A DNA stretch of 10,750 nucleotides from an uncultured Methanobacteriaceae archaeon (GCA_947259185.1 CAMYKT010000046.1:1-10750); one strand, 5' to 3'; positions 1 to 8,135 are shown, counted from the stretch's first letter. Numbers and translations are program-made. The notes: generated by a model not told the origin, from the letters alone.

Positions 1-947
1 AGACCTTTGCTGAGACTTTTGAAAAAATAGCAGGCCAGCAGGCACCACTACGAGCCCAGTACCTGCGGGTACTAACCAATGAACTGGACCGTACACAAAG
101 CCATCTTTTAGCTAATTCCACCTATTTCAAGGCTCTGGAACATGAAACCCTGTTTATGTACATGCTGGCCCTCCGGGAACCGGTAATGGATGCTATAGAA
201 TTATTAACTGGAAACCGGGTTAACATGGGCTGGAATGTGGTAGGAGGAGTACGTATGGATGCCCGGGAATCCCACCTCCAGAAAATCAGGGAAATAGTCA
301 CTAAACTGGAATCAGAATACGATAAATACGTGGAAATGTTTGAACACGGACCCCTAATGGGCCTGCGTTCCCGGGATGTGGGTAAAATGACCTATGATGA
401 GGCCATTAAAGCCCGGGCGGTGGGACCTATAGGCCGGGCCTCTGGTTTAAAACATGATCTCCGGGAAGATCACCATACCTATAAGGATAATTTTGACTTT
501 AAGGTCATCTATCGAAAGGAAGGGGATAATTTTGCCCGGACCATGAACCGTTTCGATGAATTAAGGGTATCCCTGGACCTGATAAAACAGGTAATAGACA
601 ATATACCCCCAGGGGATATACGTAGCAAGATCGATTTTGGTGCCGGCTACGGGGAATGGAGAAACGAGGCTCCCCGGGGAGAGGTTACCTACATGATTGA
701 AACCAATGGAAATCTCATAAAAGAGATATCCATCAGGACTCCCAGTATCATGAATATTGATGCCTGTGCTAAGTACATGCTAAAGGATGTGGCCACTGTA
801 GCTGATGCGGTGGCTACCTATGCTACCTCTGACCCCTGCATTGCCTGTACTGAAAGAGTGGTTATTCTGGATGAAAAGAAAGGAGAAACTTCTTACCAGG
901 GAATACACAACGTGGACCTTAAAAATAATTTAGTTAATGAAAAATGA
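1..947 (+). CDS. ehaO: Energy-converting hydrogenase A, [NiFe] large subunit (EhaO), 5'-truncated
   Basis: This is the C-terminal part, about 314 residues, of a group 4 [NiFe]-hydrogenase large subunit. The frame is open from base 3 to the TGA at 945-947 and the true start lies upstream. The window begins in a segment (RAQYLRVLTNELDRTQSHLL) typical of the NuoD/large-subunit fold. RASGLKHDLRED (about 436-471) matches the conserved G-x-x-RASG region. DPCIACTER (831-857) is the C-terminal CxxC that ligates the Ni-Fe site; the N-terminal CxxC is outside the window. Eha is a membrane complex that uses an ion gradient to reduce low-potential ferredoxin with H2. The two polyferredoxins that follow, with 6 and 10 clusters, identify the operon as eha rather than ehb. 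Twenty-nine residues follow the TER motif; whether they are removed by a maturation protease cannot be told from sequence. The Eha assignment rests on gene order and family recognition. Confidence 0.9.
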   Translation, partial: TFAETFEKIAGQQAPLRAQYLRVLTNELDRTQSHLLANSTYFKALEHETLFMYMLALREPVMDAIELLTGNRVNMGWNVVGGVRMDARESHLQKIREIVTKLESEYDKYVEMFEHGPLMGLRSRDVGKMTYDEAIKARAVGPIGRASGLKHDLREDHHTYKDNFDFKVIYRKEGDNFARTMNRFDELRVSLDLIKQVIDNIPPGDIRSKIDFGAGYGEWRNEAPRGEVTYMIETNGNLIKEISIRTPSIMNIDACAKYMLKDVATVADAVATYATSDPCIACTERVVILDEKKGETSYQGIHNVDLKNNLVNEK

Positions 948-959
948 TGAAGGTGTCTT

Positions 960-2018
960 ATGTCTTCTGTAATATGGTACTTGTATGAATTTGCTCAGAA
1001 ATCATGGGCCGAGAAGTTCACTGGTGCAAAATCTGAACACGATATAGTTGAAAAACCAGACCGTTTTAGAGACTTTCCGGTGGTACTTAAAGAATATTGT
1101 ATTGGTTGCGGAGCCTGCACTGCTGCTTGTCCTTCACCCACTGCCATAAAACTGGTTCGTGATAAAGACACAACTGAAGAAGTAGGTAGGGTATATCCGG
1201 TTATTAATAATCGGGCCTGCATCAGGTGTGGCTTTTGCGCCGAGGTATGCCCCACTGACCCTAAAACCATCGAGTGTGGAGAAAATCACCTGATAAGGGA
1301 AGAATTCACCATTCTGCCTGTGGAAAAAAGCTATGTAATTGACGATTATCTATGTATCCGCTGTAAAAAATGCATGAAAGCCTGCTGTGTGGAAGGTGCT
1401 ATTCGAGAAGAAGATAACCGCATATTAATTGACCAGGCCAAGTGCATTTCCTGTGGAGATTGTCTGGAAAGCTGTCCGGTTAAAGGCGTCCTTAAAAGCA
1501 TACATATCGCTAACCTGGATGAGCAAAAAGAAATAATCAACCTGGTGGTTAGTAAACTGGAAAAGACCCTGGAAGATAAGGAGGAAGAAATAAGAGATTT
1601 ACCTCGAGATAAACTCTTCAAAATGGAATTACCTCTTAAACCTATAATGGAAGATTCCTTAAAAATACTATCTGATGAAGAACTGGTTCACGATATAATA
1701 GAAAGGGTAACCGATAGGCTGAAACTTAGAATAATTACCTGGGATGAGAGTAAATGTACCCAGTGCCGCTTATGTGTGAAAGAGTGTCCTTCAGGAGCTA
1801 TAACCTATTCCCCGGATAGTGGAGTAAAAAGAGATCCGGATAAATGTTTAAGATGCAGTACCTGTTACCAGACATGTCCCTTTGGAGTGGCAGGATACTT
1901 TGTGGCAAAATTCTTAATGGATGACCAGGAAGATGATGGTAAAATCATGATAACCTTAAAACCCTCCCTTTTACCTATCACCGAACCTATCCCGGAAACT
2001 CTACAGGAGTCCAAGTAA
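960..2018 (+). CDS. ehaP: Polyferredoxin with six [4Fe-4S] motifs (EhaP)
   Basis: This 352-residue polyferredoxin should carry electrons between the hydrogenase module and ferredoxin on the cytoplasmic face of Eha. Six CxxCxxCxxxC motifs begin near residues 47, 87, 132, 162, 266 and 296. The third ends in CC rather than CP. The N-terminus (VIWYLYEFAQKSWAEKFT) is an amphipathic aromatic segment like those by which NuoI/EchF-type proteins dock on the membrane module. Residues about 176-262 form an acidic, probably helical, cysteine-free linker that splits the clusters 4+2. The gene starts 12 nt after ehaO; AGGTG at 951-955 is the ribosome binding site for the ATG at 960. The six-cluster count matches what is known of EhaP in Methanothermobacter. 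Confidence 0.92.
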   Translation: MSSVIWYLYEFAQKSWAEKFTGAKSEHDIVEKPDRFRDFPVVLKEYCIGCGACTAACPSPTAIKLVRDKDTTEEVGRVYPVINNRACIRCGFCAEVCPTDPKTIECGENHLIREEFTILPVEKSYVIDDYLCIRCKKCMKACCVEGAIREEDNRILIDQAKCISCGDCLESCPVKGVLKSIHIANLDEQKEIINLVVSKLEKTLEDKEEEIRDLPRDKLFKMELPLKPIMEDSLKILSDEELVHDIIERVTDRLKLRIITWDESKCTQCRLCVKECPSGAITYSPDSGVKRDPDKCLRCSTCYQTCPFGVAGYFVAKFLMDDQEDDGKIMITLKPSLLPITEPIPETLQESK

Positions 2019-2026
2019 TTATTATT

Positions 2027-2042
2027 AGGAGATGATAATATC
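2027..2042 (+). promoter_or_regulatory. Strong ribosome binding site pointing to an ATC start for ehaQ
   Basis: AGGAGAT at 2027-2033 is the only good Shine-Dalgarno sequence between ehaP and ehaQ. It lies 6-8 nt before an in-frame ATC at 2040-2042, and no ATG, GTG or TTG lies in frame near it. The first canonical in-frame start, TTG at 2073, has no Shine-Dalgarno sequence. Either ATC is used, position 2042 is a G-to-C change or read error, or TTG is used weakly. Confidence 0.55.
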
Positions 2043-2072
2043 CCAATTACCACTAAAAAATCATTCAAGCCC

Positions 2073-3392
2073 TTGCGGGAAGTGGAAGTGGATTATGAAA
2101 TAGACCACAGCAAGTGCGAAAGTTGCCCTGATCGTCCCTGTCTTAAATCCTGTCCTGTGGACGCAGTCCATGAAATACCCCCTGATAATCAGATAGAAAT
2201 AGATGAAAAATGCTTTGGCTGTGTTTTATGCAGAGAAGCCTGTCCCTATGATGCTATAACCATGCGGACTCGTTTATCAGAACCTATCAGGGAAAATGTT
2301 CCTAATATCAATCCCAAGCTGTGCAGACAGTGCGGTGCCTGTATAGGGGCCTGCAAAACAGGTGCTATTCATTTTACCTCTTCAGGAAACCATGAACCTC
2401 ACAGTGAAATAGATGAGGAAAAATGTGTCCGTTGCGGGTACTGTTCCCGGGTATGCCCCACTGATGCTATTAAATATGGTGAAATCTTACCCCGATCGGT
2501 GGTGGGAGGTAAGGCCATTGTGGTTAATCAAAAAGACTGCATCGGGTGTATGACCTGTACCAGGGTATGTCCTTCCCGGGGAGCCATTAATGTTGGGAAA
2601 ATGAGTAAACTTCCCTTTATTGATCCTTCTTACTGTGCCCGGTGTGAGGAATGTATGGAAGTTTGTCCTTCTGCAGCTATTAAATACTCCTCCCGGAAAA
2701 GGGCCTATGAAAATTTCAGTAAAATAAAAACCATGGAAATAGTTTCAGAACTCTTAGAAAAAGATTCCCAGAAACTATCCCATGATGCTGGAAAAATTGA
2801 CGAAGTCTTAAATAGGCTGGCCCGGGATATCAGTTACCGGCATAAAGAAGATGAATTCATAGAGGATGTAACTGACATCTTACATGATAAGATCCAGGGC
2901 CTGGTGGATAATGACCTGGAAATAGGGGATGTTAAGGATATCCTGGAGTTCACCTCCCCGGAACGTATCATAAAAGTGGTGGATGAAAACTGCATCGGAT
3001 GTGGTTCCTGTATAGAACCCTGTCCAGTAAGGTGCATCCAACTGGAAATGCCCTCTCCTATTCACATTGGAGAAGAATGTGTTAAGTGTGGAAAATGCGT
3101 GGAAATCTGTCCAATGGATGCGGTGGATCTTAAAGAAGAATACTTTGCCACTGATGAAAACAGGATTTTATTTAGAAGAAGAACCATCCCGGGACCAGTA
3201 AAAGGCCAGGTAAAAGTAGACCAGGATATATGTCAGTCCTGCGGGGTTTGTGTAAATAAGTGTCCGGTAGATGCCTTAAGCCTTAAACAGGATGATCTGC
3301 AGGTTAATCATCAGAAATGTATTGCTTGTGGGGAATGTGAAACCATATGCCCGGTAAAAGCTATTGAAATGGAATATGAAACCATAAATTAA
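2073..3392 (+). CDS. ehaQ: Polyferredoxin with ten [4Fe-4S] motifs (EhaQ)
   Basis: This large polyferredoxin has ten four-cysteine motifs, the number known for EhaQ. The first is a variant with four residues between the second and third cysteines (CESCPDRPCLKSCP). Motifs two to six run to about residue 200, then a cysteine-free, charged helical linker (about 206-300) separates motifs seven to ten. It presumably extends the electron wire of the Eha complex towards soluble ferredoxin or its acceptors. The coordinates begin at the first canonical codon, TTG 2073, giving 439 residues. The ribosome binding site at 2027-2033 suggests translation really begins at ATC 2040, adding eleven residues (IPITTKKSFKP in frame). 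The gene is in the same frame as ehaP and directly downstream. Function is confident; the start is not. Confidence 0.9.
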   Translation: MREVEVDYEIDHSKCESCPDRPCLKSCPVDAVHEIPPDNQIEIDEKCFGCVLCREACPYDAITMRTRLSEPIRENVPNINPKLCRQCGACIGACKTGAIHFTSSGNHEPHSEIDEEKCVRCGYCSRVCPTDAIKYGEILPRSVVGGKAIVVNQKDCIGCMTCTRVCPSRGAINVGKMSKLPFIDPSYCARCEECMEVCPSAAIKYSSRKRAYENFSKIKTMEIVSELLEKDSQKLSHDAGKIDEVLNRLARDISYRHKEDEFIEDVTDILHDKIQGLVDNDLEIGDVKDILEFTSPERIIKVVDENCIGCGSCIEPCPVRCIQLEMPSPIHIGEECVKCGKCVEICPMDAVDLKEEYFATDENRILFRRRTIPGPVKGQVKVDQDICQSCGVCVNKCPVDALSLKQDDLQVNHQKCIACGECETICPVKAIEMEYETIN

Positions 3393-3395
3393 GAT

Positions 3396-3420
3396 CTGAT
3401 CCCCAATAGGGTTATATCAG
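3396..3420 (+). other. Small imperfect hairpin abutting the ehaR ribosome binding site
   Basis: CTGAT (3396-3400) can pair with ATCAG (3416-3420). Inside it CCC (3402-3404) can pair with GGG (3409-3411) around an AATA loop, leaving an asymmetric internal loop. GGAGG at 3421-3425 follows at once and serves the TTG start of ehaR at 3434. The fold would sit between ehaQ and ehaR in the polycistronic mRNA and could tune ehaR translation or mark an RNA processing site. There is no T-tract after it, so it is not a terminator. Confidence 0.35.
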
Positions 3421-3433
3421 GGAGGAAACCACT

Positions 3434-4461
3434 TTGGTTAACAAATTATTTATAAGTGATTGTGAAGGTCCCCTATCTCTTAATGATAATGCTTTTGAAC
3501 TATCAGGACACTTCATACCTCAAGGAGAAGAATTTTTCACCAGGGTTAGTCAGTACGATGATTTTCTGGTAGAAGAAATAAAAAGAAAAGATTATCATGC
3601 CGGAGATACCTTAAAACTCATTGCCCCATTTTTAAAGGCATATGGGGCCACCAATCAAAAAATTATTGATTTTTCTAAAGAAAATGTTTCTTTACTACCT
3701 GGAGCTCGCAGTACATTGCAACTGGTTAAATCCATGCTGCCCTCCTATATTGTTAGCACCAGCTACCAGCAATATATAAATGCCCTGTGCCAGGTAACAG
3801 ATTTTTCCTATGAAAATACTTACTCCACCACCCTGGATCTGGAAAAAATAAACATCCAGAATGAAATAGAATCTCTAAAACAATTTAAAGAAGATATTGT
3901 TAATGGTGCAGATTTTAAGGCCATGGATGAAATCTTTTTTAAGAAACTCACCTCTATGGAAAGTGGAAAGCTGATAGATGCAGTTATAACCGTGGGAGGA
4001 GAAGGTAAAAAATTAGCAGTTCAGGAGATTCTAAAAAAGAACCACACTTTAGATTTTATGTATGTTGGGGATAGTATAACTGATGTGGAACCACTACGCT
4101 TTGCCCGGGAAAATGATTCACTGGCGGTAGCCTTTAATGGTAATGAATATGCTATTCGGGAAGCAAATATCGCATTAATATCACCCCACTCTATTGTAAC
4201 TTCCCTTTTAGTTGATTTATATTATAAGTTCAGTGCGGAATATGTATTTCAATTTGTGGATGCTTATGCTGCTAATCCTCAACGGGCTCTGGCTAATTTC
4301 AGGGTTAGTATACCTCTTTTAGAAGAATTTGAAACCGTATTTAAAAATAAAGACCTGCCACGGCTGGAACTTATTAGTGGTGATAATCAGCAGGATTTGA
4401 TAAAAATGAGCAGGGAGTACCGGAAAAAGGTTAGAGGAGAAGCTATAGGGGGTCTGGGTTA

Positions 4462-4462
<1 letters not shown>
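3434..4462 (+). CDS. ehaR: HAD-like protein, energy-converting hydrogenase A subunit R (EhaR)
   Basis: This 342-residue hydrophilic protein has a HAD-superfamily fold. Motif I is SDCEGP, with the nucleophile at D9 but Glu (E11) where the second Asp usually sits. Motif II is probably VSTS (107-110), motif III may be K192/K193, and motif IV is GDSITD (212-217). The HAD family consists mainly of phosphatases; the D-x-E variant leaves activity open. The start is TTG, chosen because GGAGG at 3421-3425 lies 8 nt upstream and HAD motif I follows within ten residues. The gene lies 41 nt after ehaQ and overlaps the next gene by one base (TAGTG). EhaR is conserved in methanogen eha operons, but its substrate and link to the hydrogenase are unknown. 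No membrane segment is seen. Confidence 0.82.
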
Positions 4463-5349
<887 letters not shown>

Positions 5350-5351
5350 AA

Positions 5352-6281
5352 ATGAAATCCAAAAATTTTAAAACTGGAAAACCACAGGTGGTGGGTTTTG
5401 GAGCTTTGAATATGGACCTCCTGCATCATGTGGATTATCTGGCCGGTGCTGATGAGGAAACTTTTATTAAAAATGTCACCACTTCCTGCGGAGGATCAGC
5501 AGCCAACACCATAATTGGTTTATCTAAATTAGGCCTTAAAACAGGATACATAGGTAAAGTTGCCCGGGATGATCCGGGTAAAATCCTTAAAAACAATCTC
5601 ATAAAAGAAAATGTGGATACTTCCCATTTACTCCTATCATCTCATGGTAGAAGTGGCCGGGTTATGGGTTTTATTGATCTTAAAGGCCAGAGAGCCCTCT
5701 ATGTTGATCCGGGAGTCAATGATGATATCCTCATCAGGGATATTGACCGGGAATATGTAAACCAGAGCCAGGTTCTGCACCTTACTTCTTTTGTAGGGGA
5801 TTCATTTAAGACCCAGTTAAAACTGGTAGGTGAACTGGATGATGATTTGATTTTAAGTTTTGATCCAGGACGTATCTATGTGGAAAAAGGTCTAAAAAAA
5901 CTAAAAAAAATAATAGAACGCACAGATATACTTTTAATTAATGAAATAGAATTACAGGTACTCACCGGATCTTCTTCTTATCAGGAATCTGCAGTAGAAT
6001 TACAAAAAGAGGGTTTAAAAATTGTGGTGGTAAAAAGAGGGGCAGAAGGGGTTTATGCTACCAATGGAGAAGATGAAGTGGACCTTCCACCATTTCAGGT
6101 GGAATGTCGTGATAGTACCGGTGCAGGGGATGCTTTTAATGCCGGTTTTTTATATGCTCACCTTAATCATTTCTCCTTAAAAGAATCCTGTCGTAGTGGT
6201 AATTTAATTGCCTCCCGCTGTATCCAGAGTGAAGGGGCCACCAGCGGACTTCCGGATAATTCCATATTTGAAAATTTTTAA
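5352..6281 (+). CDS. PfkB/ribokinase-family sugar or nucleoside kinase
   Basis: This 309-residue protein is of the PfkB family. It has GGSAANT (47-53) of the N-terminal signature, NEIE (197-200) of the Mg/phosphate site, and DSTGAGDAFNAGF (254-266) with the anion hole GAGD and the likely catalytic base D260. The family phosphorylates sugars, nucleosides or related alcohols with ATP; the substrate cannot be read from the sequence, and archaeal members include broad nucleoside kinases. The ATG at 5352 comes two bases after the ftr stop, so it is the last gene of the operon. Its ribosome binding site (AGGGAT, 5335-5340) is rather far away. After the stop there is an AT-rich gap with a new promoter, so the eha transcript probably ends here. 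A kinase near the end of eha is known from relatives, but its role is not. Confidence 0.85.
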   Translation: MKSKNFKTGKPQVVGFGALNMDLLHHVDYLAGADEETFIKNVTTSCGGSAANTIIGLSKLGLKTGYIGKVARDDPGKILKNNLIKENVDTSHLLLSSHGRSGRVMGFIDLKGQRALYVDPGVNDDILIRDIDREYVNQSQVLHLTSFVGDSFKTQLKLVGELDDDLILSFDPGRIYVEKGLKKLKKIIERTDILLINEIELQVLTGSSSYQESAVELQKEGLKIVVVKRGAEGVYATNGEDEVDLPPFQVECRDSTGAGDAFNAGFLYAHLNHFSLKESCRSGNLIASRCIQSEGATSGLPDNSIFENF

Positions 6282-6428
6282 GTATATGATGATAAATAAT
6301 AACACCATTAAATTAGAACTAAGTATAAACTTGCATAATATAAATAAAATTAACTAACCTTTATTCAAATTTATGGGGAATTCATTGGATAAATTTTAAA
6401 AAAAGTATACCTAAAAAGAGGTTGGAAG
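6282..6428 (+). promoter_or_regulatory. AT-rich intergenic region with a candidate TATA box for the polyferredoxin-CBS unit
   Basis: This 147-nt gap is strongly AT-rich. TATAAATA at 6339-6346 is a good archaeal TATA element, which would place the transcript start near 6370. GAGGTT at 6418-6423 is the ribosome binding site, 5 nt before the ATG at 6429. There is no clear oligo-T terminator for the upstream operon, so some read-through is possible. Confidence 0.5.
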
Positions 6429-7196
6429 ATGGATGTAACTTTTAAAAAGAAGATTGAGGACCTCCATAAGGAAGTTGCCTTAAAATCAGCTGATCTGGAG
6501 GATAATCTGGAGGACTTTTCAGTGGAAATAGAGCCCTGCATAGTGATGGATAAATTCATAACCATCTCTTCTAGATGTGTTAGATGTAATCTATGTGCCC
6601 AGGAGTGTCCGGTGGATGCCATTGCAGAATCAGATTCTATAAAACCTGCTAAAATATTGAATAACTGTGTCAAATGTGAGATATGTGCTCAAAGTTGTCC
6701 GGTTCGATGTATAAGAGTGGTGGAAAGCCGGGCCCATGTGAATGATCAGGTTGAATATGAATTAAAAGACCTTAAGATACCTCACCGGGTTATTAGGTGT
6801 GAAAATATTGAAGTAAACCCGGATAAATGCATATCCTGCGGTACCTGTAAAAAGTTCTGTCCCACCCAGGCCATTACGGTAGAAGATGACCAGACGGCCC
6901 TTATTAATCAGGATTTATGTGTAGGGTGTGGGGCCTGTGCAAATGTATGTGAGGCTGATGCTATTAGCCTGGAACGATTTCTGGGACCAGTAAAAGAAAC
7001 CAGGAGACTGGATATTGATCAAAAAGCCTGTGTAGAGTGTCAGATGTGTGAAGAAAGCTGCCCCACCGGCGCCATAAAACTGGATGATGATGAAAAAATT
7101 GTGCTGGATAAAGATAAATGTATTCTCTGTGATATTTGTTCAACTAAATGTCCTGTTAGCGCTTTAAAACTTGAGAGGTTATCCCATGAAAGTTAA
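6429..7196 (+). CDS. Third polyferredoxin with six [4Fe-4S] motifs
   Basis: This 255-residue protein has six CxxCxxCxxxC motifs beginning near residues 50, 80, 134, 164, 201 and 231. The fourth has Glu after the last cysteine instead of Pro. A charged helical leader of about 45 residues precedes the first cluster. The pattern CPVRCI after motif 2 and FLGPVK before motifs 5-6 recurs in the C-terminal part of EhaQ (CPVRCI, GPVK, then two motifs), which suggests shared descent. It is probably a cytoplasmic multi-cluster electron carrier. Its place behind eha hints at a partner in ferredoxin-linked electron transfer, but no oxidoreductase is encoded next to it. It has its own promoter, and its 3' end overlaps the CBS-domain gene by 11 nt. 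Confidence 0.9.
   Translation: MDVTFKKKIEDLHKEVALKSADLEDNLEDFSVEIEPCIVMDKFITISSRCVRCNLCAQECPVDAIAESDSIKPAKILNNCVKCEICAQSCPVRCIRVVESRAHVNDQVEYELKDLKIPHRVIRCENIEVNPDKCISCGTCKKFCPTQAITVEDDQTALINQDLCVGCGACANVCEADAISLERFLGPVKETRRLDIDQKACVECQMCEESCPTGAIKLDDDEKIVLDKDKCILCDICSTKCPVSALKLERLSHES
7175..7179 (+). promoter_or_regulatory. Ribosome binding site deciding the start of the CBS protein
   Basis: GAGGT, inside the end of the polyferredoxin gene, lies 6 nt before ATG 7186. It favours that ATG over the in-frame TTG at 7171, which would add five residues (MRGYP) not typical of a CBS protein N-terminus. Confidence 0.65.
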
Positions 7197-7821
7197 AGAG
7201 ATTATGGATAAGGATTTTATTAGTGTGTCCCCTGATCAGGAGCTGGTGCAGGTTTCCCTTGAAATGGAAAAAAACCGTAAATTCACCACTCCGGTGGTTG
7301 ATGAGAACATGGTACTGGTGGGTTGGATTACTTCCCTGGATGTTACCCGTGGATTAAGGGAGAATCTGAAAACAGTTGCTGATGTAATGCATAGCAAGGA
7401 ATCGGTGGTGCATATACATGAGGATGACCCGGCCCGGATGGCGGTACTGGAGACCTCCCAGCATAAATTAGTAAGCATGCCGGTTTTAGGTGATAATGAT
7501 GTGGTGGTGGGTCTGGTACGCACCTATGATATTGTAGATAACCTCTCCCATCTCTATGAAATAAAGGTATCCAAGATATTTGAGGCCATGGAACAGGAAC
7601 TAAAAGGGGTCAGCTGGGATGAACTCATGGAAGCTGCGGCAATCATAACCCGGCGTAGAACCGGCCACCGGATAAAACCACAGGAATATGAACAGAGAAT
7701 AAAGGATTCAACTTTTGGAGAAGCCATATGGGCTACAGGTGGTTTGGAAAAATTCTTTGTTGGTTTAATTGCTATCGGGGAACTGGTTATTGCTCGTAAG
7801 GTAGCCAGAGCCCGGAAATAA
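7186..7821 (+). CDS. CBS-domain pair protein with an unrecognised C-terminal domain
   Basis: This 211-residue protein starts MKVKEIMDKDFISVSPDQ, the classic opening of a CBS domain (CBS1 about 1-58, CBS2 about 63-120). CBS pairs bind adenosyl ligands such as AMP, ATP, SAM or NAD and act as energy or metabolite sensors. Residues about 121-211 form a charged, mainly helical tail with a TRRRTGHRIKPQEYEQRI stretch and a hydrophobic stretch near the end (FFVGLIAIGELVIARKV), which is too polar to be called a membrane segment with confidence. I do not recognise this tail. The 11-nt overlap with the polyferredoxin implies translational coupling, so a ligand-controlled partner of that electron carrier is a reasonable inference. 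An eight-T tract follows directly. Confidence 0.85.
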   Translation: MKVKEIMDKDFISVSPDQELVQVSLEMEKNRKFTTPVVDENMVLVGWITSLDVTRGLRENLKTVADVMHSKESVVHIHEDDPARMAVLETSQHKLVSMPVLGDNDVVVGLVRTYDIVDNLSHLYEIKVSKIFEAMEQELKGVSWDELMEAAAIITRRRTGHRIKPQEYEQRIKDSTFGEAIWATGGLEKFFVGLIAIGELVIARKVARARK

Positions 7822-7840
7822 TTTTTTTTATATTTTTAAT
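7822..7840 (+). terminator. Oligo-T terminator of the polyferredoxin-CBS unit
   Basis: Eight consecutive T residues (7822-7829) begin at the stop codon, followed by a second T run (7833-7837). Archaeal RNA polymerase can stop at T tracts without a hairpin. The same stretch is also TATA-like, so a promoter role is not excluded. Confidence 0.5.
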
Positions 7841-7856
7841 TTAGTATTATCCATAG

Positions 7857-7897
7857 TTTTAAATATCACGATAGTTATATATTATAGGCAGGAGGTG
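7857..7897 (+). promoter_or_regulatory. Promoter, operator and ribosome binding site of the Cys-rich gene
   Basis: A TATA-like TTTTAAATA (7857-7865) would start transcription near 7887. The 14-bp element ATCACGATAGTTAT (7865-7878) directly follows it and matches 12 of 14 positions of the best copy (8253-8266). GGAGGTG at 7891-7897 is a strong ribosome binding site, 4 nt before ATG 7902. An alternative TATA element at 7827-7835 would place the start near 7855. Confidence 0.5.
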
Positions 7898-7901
7898 TTT
7901 T

Positions 7902-8135
7902 ATGTCCAAAATACCTAAGAATGAGGAAACCATGCTAAAATGCATCTGCAGTTCCTGTTCTTCATATACCAAGTGTATGGAAGAAGGTACTTTAGGTGTG
8001 TTTTGTTCTATAGGCGATGCTAGAGATTGCTTAAAGGATGTTGTTAATTGCGATTGCAGTGAATGTTCAGTTCCATCTAGCTATGGTTTTTCCAGTTCAT
8101 TCCATTGTCGAGACGGATCAGCTGATCAACAATAA
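7902..8135 (+). CDS. Small Cys-rich protein, DUF2769-like
   Basis: This 77-residue soluble protein has ten cysteines (residues 14, 16, 19, 25, 35, 43, 50, 52, 55, 69). It contains two CxCxxC motifs, KCICSSC and NCDCSEC, each followed by further cysteines. The arrangement fits the archaeal DUF2769 family, whose function is unknown; I judge this from the pattern. The cysteines suggest metal or Fe-S cluster binding or thiol chemistry. There is no signal peptide. The start is secure because of GGAGGTG at 7891-7897. The gene stands alone between a promoter and a 14-T terminator. Its promoter carries one copy of the operator-like element found before the sulfur genes downstream, so it may answer to the same signal. 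Confidence 0.75.
   Translation: MSKIPKNEETMLKCICSSCSSYTKCMEEGTLGVFCSIGDARDCLKDVVNCDCSECSVPSSYGFSSSFHCRDGSADQQ

Noticed and set aside
995..1621. Open frames on the minus strand opposite the polyferredoxin genes (also at 2834-3065 and 6371-6673)
   Set aside because: They lie opposite genes with clear Fe-S motifs, have no ribosome binding sites of note and encode low-complexity Ser/Leu-rich peptides; they are shadows of the coding strand.
960..3392. Repeated DNA words across the polyferredoxin genes as a possible repeat element
   Set aside because: The repetition follows from recurring CxxCxxCxxxCP codons and has no conserved DNA unit or spacing, so it is protein-level and not a CRISPR or DNA repeat.
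8116..8127. Perfect palindrome GATCAGCTGATC as an operator or terminator stem
   Set aside because: It lies inside the coding region of the Cys-rich gene and folds to only a 4-bp stem; the T tract explains termination.
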